The position numbers and the translations under genes were made by a program. The notes below the pieces were generated by a model. It saw nothing but the letters and a program-made list of their open reading frames with translations. It searched no databases and was not told the DNA's origin. DNA of 64,000 bases from Mytilus edulis (Eukaryota > Mollusca > Bivalvia > Mytilida > Mytilidae), in contig NC_092346.1 of NCBI RefSeq assembly GCF_963676685.1, forward strand, positions 28,781,133 to 28,845,132, written 5' to 3'. The first letter of the stretch is position 1, and every line of letters begins with the position of its first letter. Positions 55,901-64,000 of this stretch are shown piece by piece.

Positions 55901-56813
55901 TCACTATTTCATTAAATTGATTAAATTTAAAATCTTTCTACGGAAAAAGCCTATACAAAGGTAGAATATTACAGTAGATATATTTCCTTTTGTTGGTTGA
56001 AATAGTCCAGCGTTTGATTTTGGCAATCTTAATTTCCTTCTCTTCTAAATTTACCTTTCGGTTCAGTATTTTGTTAATGCTGTTTTAAACAGAGGGGGAC
56101 CTTTGGGGACCTTTTATGACAAATATGTATAAATCTTTGTCCTTTTGATGCATACATCTTTTTTTTTTGTACTTCTATGAAAATAAAGTTTTTTTTGCAT
56201 TCAAACCAGGGAAATATTTCATTTGCATCACATTACGTTTCATTAGTGCTTTTGTCATGTTTTATGTTAAGAAAAATCCCCCCGTTACATGTATTTCTCC
56301 CTTCCGTTTAGTTCTTGCAGTAATTTTTCTAAGAGACAGCGGCGGAGTTCAAAATAGAATATAGCTTACTTTCAGTTTCATTCAGAGATTTCAAACATCC
56401 ATCTTACCTTAGATTCCTAAAAAGTTAGCAAAATACACCTACGGTAATCTATTCCTTGGATATACAGGCCTTAGTATTTCAAAATTCAAAGTTTTGTATA
56501 CAGTGAATTTATTATTGATAGTGTGTATTCCCCCTCTCTTTCTTATCAATAATTTATTTTGCATTAGTTCTCCCGCGGTTCTTGAATTTGGTATGACATA
56601 AGAAGTAATTGATACTACTTCACATAAATGTATACAAATATTTTCTAGAGATAAGGCCAATTAAAATTAATTGCTAGATTTTCATCCCACCCGGCCCTCT
56701 GAAATCGTCCAGTCCCGATTTTTTTTATTTAACAAAAATACAATTTCCGGATTTTATCATGTCCGTTACCGGGAACCATCGATAATTTCGTTTTTGTATT
56801 TCTCCGAGTATTC
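52924..56813. other. Intergenic, dispersed repeats only
   Basis: 53560-53790 is a recurrent repeat. 54740-54905 is a hammerhead repeat with decayed core (CTGGTGA at about 54855). The minus frame at 54841-55065 ends inside that repeat and is not supported as a gene. The remainder to 56813 shows nothing I recognise. Confidence 0.5.
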
Positions 56814-57867
56814 TTATAGGTGGCACGGTAGTATTTCCTGGCCCATAAGGGATAATGATAGCCTTTTTAGAATTTTCACCCCTTTCTAACACTGCAAAAA
56901 ATTCTACATTCACAATTAACTGAAGTACTTTCATTTTACTATTTAGAAATGAATTTGAATATGTATCATGACCGTTTACTTTTTTTGCTATTTTTAAAAA
57001 CCTAAGGCCACTAGTACTTTTAGGTATTTTATGGTGCAGTGAATACAAAATTCTCAAAAATTCTCAAAAATTCATTTTCATCTGTATGTAAAATTATTTC
57101 ATATTTTTCTACTTGTCACTTGTAAGTCTTGTGTGGACAAGGCGCGTTTTTGGCGTATTGAATTTTAAACCTGATGCTTTTTGTTATCTATTAATCATGT
57201 TTTTCTTTGTCTAATATGTTCTATTAATTTGTATTGTAGTTCTGTAATATTATGTTGTCATTTCAATGTTATATTTAACTTTGCCATTAAAGTGCGAGGT
57301 TTGGCATGCCACAAAACCAGGTTCAACCCACCACCTTTATTCCCCTTTAAAAGTGTCATGTACCAAGTCAGGAAGATGGCCATTGTTATATTATTGTTCG
57401 TTTCTGTGTGTGTTGCATTTTAACGTTGAGTCGTTTGTGTTTTCTCTTATTTTTGAGAAATTGAGATAAGACGTGGCACGGTACTTGTCTATCCCAAATT
57501 CATGTATTTGGTTTTCATGTTATATTTGTTATTCTCGTGGTGTTTTGTCTGATGCTTGGTCCGTTTCTGTGTGTGTTACGTTTCGATGTTTTGTCGTTGT
57601 TCTCCTCTTATATTTAATGCGTTTCCCTCGGTTTTAGTTTGTTACCTCGATTTTGTTTTTTGTCCATGGATTTATGAGTTTTGAACAGCGGTATACTACT
57701 GTTGCCTTTATATTTCTACACCTGATTCATCCCTCAGTTTGGGAAAGTATGTTCAGTTGATACTGTATTTTTTGTCCAATCACACTGTTTAGATACATAT
57801 ACCTAAGTAGGGTACACAAAAGAGCAACCTAAATTCTGGAATGCAAATACTACCGTGCCACCTATAA
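56814..57867. mobile_element. 1.05-kb segment bounded by exact 23-bp inverted repeats
   Basis: TTATAGGTGGCACGGTAGTA plus TTT at 56814-56836 is matched exactly in inverse at 57845-57867. Inside, 57100-57710 is a 3' part of the composite element (decayed hammerhead near 57115-57160, end 'ctactgttgcctttat'). Either one DNA transposon carrying a later insertion or two inverted MITE ends. No clear target duplication was found. Confidence 0.65.
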
Positions 57868-59809
57868 CGATATGATTGAGTCGACATATTCTGCTGCTCT
57901 ATTATGACAACATCTACCGAGAATAGAGATTGATAACGAGAAGGGCATGAAATATTCGAGTAACGAGTAAAACGCCTTGTCATTTAACGCAAATTGCGGT
58001 AGTCACAAGTGAATCGAAAACCATGTGTTTTCTTTATTTATACGATGACTTTGTGTCAGGAAATTTGGACTGTAAATGATATCCAAAGCACAAGAATCGT
58101 AGAACAAATTGGTACAAAAAACATGACTGGATTAAAGAAATTGACACAAGCACGAATTTGTTTGATTTATGACCGTATATTGAGAAAGAAAGTTGACAAA
58201 CACGCATTTTAATTCCCTTATATTTACCCATGGCTGAACATTGTTTTTGTAGACAAACAGCAAACATCCTCTGTAACTGTCCCAATACCCTCAATTTAGT
58301 CATTAAAAAATAATTACTTTTTGGTTAAGTTCATGTTTTACATCACATAATTACTTTCCACACTGAGTTTACATTTTATTTTGTACTCATAATACTTGTG
58401 TTGCATACAATTGTACCAATACATTTTATTGATTTTATGTGGACTACAAACCATTGCTTAGAAAGCTAAATAAATTTGGTGTAGGTCTAGTCCAACTGAA
58501 GAGAGCATTTCTCTTCTCTTTGATATATACTATAAATAGGTTTCTAAAGTGGCAATTATACATGTATAACAGTGGTTGCCAATCAGGGATTTTTATTTAA
58601 GAGTTTAAAAAAAAGTGTCAGATTCCTTATACAACATGTATATACATTATACAAGCTTGTTTTCCACTAGCATATACCCCGCGGTATGAAGAACTTGTGA
58701 CAAGGGTTTCATATGAAATAAAATTTAAAAAATAAAATCCTCCCACCAGCCCCATGTTTTTCAAAAATTTGGATGAAAATCTACTAATTGATTTTAGTTG
58801 GCCTAACACATATAATATAGTTGACATTGGCTACGTAATTATCAGGATCCAATATCATCTATTTCAAAAGAGATTTTAATGCATATAAATAAAATAGGAG
58901 AATTATAGAAGCATGTGAGAAGGCCATAGCAAATTGAAAAACCTGATTTTGAAAGCTACATAGACGTTGTTTTACGTATCCATACCCGACTTAGATTGAT
59001 AATTGGCTTTATTAGAACAAACACCATACACAAAAGAAAAGGAATAACAACCAATAGTAAATTTTCAAAAAGGAGGACCCGATTTGTTTTGATGATTTAT
59101 TTCCGCTGAGATCATGAACGAATATTTTGTTTTGTCTGATTAATTCTACTGATGAATATATTTAATGAAATACGCTGGATTTTACTATCGGACATCACTA
59201 ATGGCAATGGATATCAGTATCTTTAATTTATATAAAGAAAAAGAGAGAACAACTTCCTGTTTAAAGGAAAAAAGAACACTTGATAAAAACTTCCCCACTT
59301 TCTATTTATATTAAAAAGAGATTGAAAGTTACTGATAAAAGTGCAAAACAATTGTCGTCAGATGACACGGAAGATAACTTTTAGTCCTGAAACCTAACTC
59401 AGAATCTGACATCTTTTTTTTTTTGTAAAACGTTAACCTAGCAATAATTGGAATACATTAAATATATTACTATAAGAATAAAAAATAATATGGGGATACG
59501 TCGATGAGTCGATGAACAGGTTTAATATAATGGAAAAAAAAAGATCTTTGGTTAGTAATGCATAAAGTAGGCTTTTGCGTGTAACCCAAAACGTGGGTTT
59601 CTTTTTTTACAAAAGATTCGTCAAAGTAAACGAAGACACATTAAAACATAAAATTGAAAATGAAAATGGGGAATGTGTCAAAGAGACAACAACCCGACCA
59701 TAGAACAGACAACAACAGATCAAGAAATAAAAAAAGACATAATTGTAATCATGCTTTGGGCAATATGGTGTCATATTGAAGATACATGTATGTTTCTCTG
59801 GTAATTTAC
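57868..59809. other. Intergenic, no gene recognised
   Basis: AT-rich with short chance frames. 59640-59715 carries 'gtgtcaaagagacaacaacc', a dispersed repeat also at 61985-62030. Confidence 0.5.
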
Positions 59810-61070
59810 ACAGAAAAAAGTCTTCACAGAGACATAAGAAGTGTCGATTGAAGAGAAATACACAAAGAAAACAGATCATCACAGAGGCCTAAGGAACGTT
59901 AATTTAAGGCAAATACAGAAAGAAAGAAAATCTTCGCAGAGACATAAGGAATGTCAATTGAAGGGAAATACGGAAAGAAAACAAATCCTCATAGAGACAT
60001 AAGGAGTGTCAATTAAAGGGAAATACAGAAAGGAAAAAATCCCCGCAGAAATATAAGGAGTGTCAATTAAAGGGAAATACAGAAAGAAAAAAAAAATCCT
60101 CGCAGAAATATAAGGAGAGTCAATTAAAGGGAAATACAGAAAGAAAAAAAAATCCTCGCGGAGACATAAGGAGTATTAATTGAATGGAAATATAGAAAGA
60201 AAAAAATCCCCACAGAAACATAAGGAAAGTCAATTGAAGGGAAATAAAGAAAGAAAAAATCCTCATAGAGACAGTAGGAGTGTCAATTGAAGGGAAATAC
60301 AGAAAGAAAAAAATTCCCCACAGAAACATAAGGAGTGCCAATTGAATGGAAACACAGCAAGGAAAAATCCCCGCAGAGACATTAGGAGTATCAATTGAAG
60401 GAAAATACAGAAAGAAAAAAAATCCTCGTAGAGACATTAGGAGTGTCAATTGAAAGGAAATATAGAAAGAAAAAAATGCTCGCAGAAATATAAGGAGTGC
60501 CAATTGAAGGGAAGTACAGAAAGGAAAAATCCTCGCAGAGCCTTAAAGGAGTGTCAATTGAAGGGAAACACAGAAAGAAAAAAAATTCCTCGCATAAACA
60601 TAAGGAGAGTCAATTGAAGGGAAGTACAGAAAGAAAGAAAATCTTCGCAGAGACATAAGGAGTGTCAATTGAAGGGAAATACAGAAAGAAAAAAATCCCC
60701 GTAGAAACATAAGGAGTGTCAATTAAAGGGAAATACAGAAAGAAAACAAATCCTCAAAGAGACACAAGGAGTGTCAATTGAAGGGAAATACAGAAAGGAA
60801 AAAATCCTCGCAGAAACATAAGGAGAGTCAATTGATGGGAAATACAGAAAGGAAACAAATCTTCAAAGAGACACAAGGAGTGTCAATGGAATGGAAATAC
60901 AGAAAGAAAAAACTCCCCGCAGAGACATAAGCAGTGTCAATTGAAGGGAAATACAGAAAAATGTTTGTTTTTACAGAGACATTAGGAATGTTGATTTAAG
61001 GAAAATACAGAAAGAAAAAATCCTCACAGAGATCTCAGGAAGGTCAATCTCGGGGTAATATAGCAGTACT
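59810..61070. repeat. 57-60 bp minisatellite, about 21 copies
   Basis: Units of the form 'agacataaggagtgtcaatt' + 'gaagggaaatacagaaag' + A-run + 'tcctcgcag' follow each other for about 1.25 kb with substitutions and A-run length differences. The minus frame at 60120-60503 merely reads the repeat ('SIDTP..' periodicity) and is not a gene. Confidence 0.9.
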
Positions 61071-62377
61071 CATTTTGTTTTTACAGAAGCCACTTTAACC
61101 AAGTGACTTGTAAGAATATAGAAATTATCCACGACACATGTATAATATATATAATAAATTTACTAGAGAATGTAGTCATAAATACTTTTTTCTTGAAGAT
61201 ATGTAAAAAATGTATTCCAAATTTTCTATTCTTGTCAGAGACCCGAGTGAACAAAACTTTTGTTGGTTCATTAAATTTTGCTGTGTATAAGGTTCTGTTT
61301 GGATGATAATTTACTCCTTTGGTCAATCCAATTACTCAAGAGTAATCACACTTCATCATCAAAGAGAGAAGTTATGTTTAATCGGCAGCCATACTAGGAG
61401 AGTCACTAGAGTGACTTTAGGTAGAAATAATTTTAAGCCAAAAGCTTTCTGTGTATTAAATTCGCCGCCATTTTTACATGTACATTCATGTCATTTTAAG
61501 TAGCTTAATGTTAAAAGTTCTGGTTTAACTTATTCTTTACTTTTTGGTCTGAATGAAATAATAAATGAATTGAATAACGCTTTGGTCGGAATTTTGCTGC
61601 ATATAAACGCTTTTGTAAATGAGTGTTCTAAGATTCCCCCCAACCTCACAAAAAAAAATATATTAGAAAAAGTTTACGGGAATCTAATCACCATATATAT
61701 ATATCTGATGTGGATTTTCCTATAGAGATTAAATCTATTAACACCAATTCCTCTTAAAAATGAATAAAGTAACTGGATATTGTGATGTTCAGTGCTTATA
61801 TTTTCCTATGTTTTGTGTTTTGTGTTTTTATAGTTTATGAAGTGATGATGAAATTTGTTTCTGTTCGGGACAACAAAGTACCTTAGGATGTGTACCTGTA
61901 ATGTCGAAAACAAATTCAAAATCGTTGATTTTCACCATAAGTATATTTACGAGTTATAACGAGAACAACCATAAAATTGAGAATGGAAACGGGGAAGTTT
62001 GCAAAGAGACAACAACCCGACCATAGAGTAAATAACAGTCGAAGGCCAACAATGGGTCATCAACGCAGCGAGAAAATACTGCATCCGGAGGCGGTCCTCA
62101 GCTGACCCCTACATAAAAATGTGTCATAACAATACATTGTCTTTGGTTTGTAATTGGCCAAACCTTGCAATTACTCCTGTTTCTAACTGGTTTTGAAGGA
62201 TGAACTTTCTTTGGTTTTTTGGTATTCCTTACTTGATTCGAGCGTAACTGATGTGTCATTTATAGACAAAACACGTGTCTGGCGTACAAAATTTCAATTC
62301 AGGTATCAATGATAAGTTTATTCAATACAATAAAGATGATGTGTAAACGTTATCAAATTATGCATTAAAAGGGCATC
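61071..62377. other. Intergenic with dispersed repeats
   Basis: 61970-62120 carries the 'agacaacaacccgaccatag' repeat. 62225-62330 is a hammerhead repeat with decayed core (CTGATGT, AAAA). Nothing else recognised. Confidence 0.5.
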
Positions 62378-62383
62378 AATTAC

Positions 62384-62578
62384 ATGTATAAACCTCAATA
62401 TTATATTCAAGAAACATGCATTCCTTTGGCACCATCTTACGGTGTTTATATTTCACAGCTCGTTCGCTATGCCCGTGTCTGTTGTGACGTTTTTGATGTT
62501 TTTTTTAACGAACGTAATCTATGTATTACTGGTAAATTATTAAACCAGGGATATCGTTACCATAAATTACTTAAATAA
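62384..62578 (+). pseudogene. Short PLE reverse-transcriptase tail fragment
   Basis: Contains 'SYGVYISQLVRYARVCC' and 'GKLLNQGYRYHKL', matching the C-terminal part of the PLE frames at 41655-42148 and 22945-24010. Only about 60 residues remain. Confidence 0.75.
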
Positions 62579-63730
62579 AGGCAACAGTAGTATACCGTTG
62601 TTCAAACTCATAAATCCATGGACAAAAAACAAAATCGGGGTAACAAACTAAAACTGACGGAAACGCATAAATATAAGAGGAGAACAACGACACAACACCA
62701 CAATGTAACTAACACACACATAAACGGACCAAGCATCAGATAAAATCCCACGAGAACAACAAATATAACATCAAAACCAAATACATTTGGGATAGACAAG
62801 TACCGTGACACGTCTTATCGCAATGTCAATTTACACTCAAAAATAAGAGAAAACAAACGACACAACGTTAAATTGTAACACACACAGAAACGAACTATAA
62901 CAATGGCCATATTCTTGACTTGGTACAGGACATTTTTAAAGGAAAAAATGGTGGGTTGAACCTTGTTTTTGTTGCATGCCAAACCTCGCACTTTAATGGC
63001 AATGTTAAATATAACATAGAAATGACAACACAATATTACAGGACTACAATACAAACAAATAGGAAAACGCATTAGACAAAGAAACATATGATTAATGAAT
63101 AACAAAAAGCATCAGGTTTAAAAATTTAATACGCCAAAAACGCGCCTCGTCCACACAAGACTCACCAGTGACGCCCAGATATAAAAGATCGAAAGCGAAA
63201 AAAAGTACAAAGTTGTACAGCACTGAAGATCAAAAGTTGAAAAAGGTTATGTCAAATACGGCTAAGTTTATATGCTTGGGATAAGAACATCCGAACTATT
63301 TAGAACAATTAATGCTATTGCAAACAGTAAATTTTATCAAATGAATATAACAGATATACATAATGAAACTGAAGTATTAACTCATTACATAAAACAAACA
63401 CGAAAACATAATGAATGACCAACACAGAATAGACACACCCGACTCAGTCCAGGCCTCAACGCAGTAAATTATGAAAATGACGTCACATACGACGATGAAA
63501 AGGCATTAAAAATTACGTCACATACGATGGTGAAAAGGCATTAAAAATTTGAACATATGAAATTTCTGAAACAGCAGAAAAATTACGTCACATATGAAAA
63601 ACTATATCTCAAAAGTAAGATAGAATTAGGATTGATTAAAGATTAAAATAGAACTAAACACTGATATTGCATTTAAACACAATGCATATTGCAATACTTA
63701 TTAATAGCAATTAACTAAAATATGTATATG
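62578..63730 (-). mobile_element. Composite non-autonomous element, near full length
   Basis: The inverse of 3158-4287 along its length: 'ggcaacagtagtataccgtt' at one end, a decayed hammerhead at about 63125-63170 (CTGGTGA, GAGG for GAAA), and a tract of 'attacgtcacata' motifs followed by the AT-rich start (to about 63730). 63840-64000 is a further 3' part in the same orientation, cut by the window end. Confidence 0.65.
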
Positions 63731-64000
63731 TGCAGTTTGTTATGAATCCAACTTCAAACTTAAATTATCGTACAGATTATGTTGACCAAAATTAAATCTA
63801 ATAAATGACGGCGGTGATTAATTTTTGTTTCCATAACACATAAATATAATAGAAAAGACGTCAACACATTTGACAAAATCCGATGAGAATTACAAATATA
63901 ACATTAAACATTTAAACTAAATACATGAGTTTGGGATAGACAAGTACCGTAACACGTCTTATAGTAATGCGAATTCACACTCAGCAAAACAGTCACAATC

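Noticed and set aside
60120-60503. 127-residue hydrophobic repetitive frame on the minus strand
   Set aside because: It is the translation of the 57-60 bp minisatellite and has no independent coding signal.

Overview
The window looks like nuclear DNA of a marine bivalve, most likely a mussel (Mytilidae). It is AT-rich, the genes are split by introns, and most of the length is interspersed repeats that I associate with bivalve genomes. This assignment rests on recognising repeat and protein families by eye; no search was run.

Three host genes can be built with matching splice phases. (1) Raftlin-like gene A (+): coding exons 20752-21373 and 32592-33214, predicted 414 aa, with a noncoding first exon near 14850-14916. 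(2) Raftlin-like gene B (+): coding exons 36697-37345 and 38208-38830, predicted 423 aa, with a noncoding first exon near 34540-34597. A and B are a tandem duplicate pair that also share promoter sequence (CACGTG, then a TATA-like box). (3) A seven-exon gene on the minus strand, 52873-42849, predicting a 318-aa type II membrane protein with a coiled-coil-like stalk and a C-terminal fibrinogen-related domain (FReD).

The main intron of raftlin A is 11.2 kb, against 0.86 kb in B, because it was invaded by mobile elements. The largest is a 5.55-kb Kolobok-type DNA transposon (26520-32071) with 15-bp terminal inverted repeats and TTAA target duplications. It carries two convergent genes: a two-exon transposase (DDE-type residues and a C(2)H motif) and a four-exon gene for a 132-aa protein I cannot name. 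The same intron holds a decayed Penelope-like reverse transcriptase (PLE). The 5' intron of A carries two decayed R2-like retroelement 3' ends in a ~2.2-kb tandem duplication.

The rest is mostly repeats: 1-14700 is layered bivalve repeats, a PLE GIY-YIG endonuclease fragment and a 535-bp tandem repeat; 39000-42300 holds a PLE fragment interrupted by a MULE-like MITE; 53000-64000 holds a 57-60-bp minisatellite, a 23-bp inverted-repeat pair and 1.1-kb composite elements. A recurring theme is small hammerhead ribozyme motifs: three have an intact core (11897-11938, 14401-14444, 52516-52557, all +) and about ten decayed versions are scattered through related repeats.
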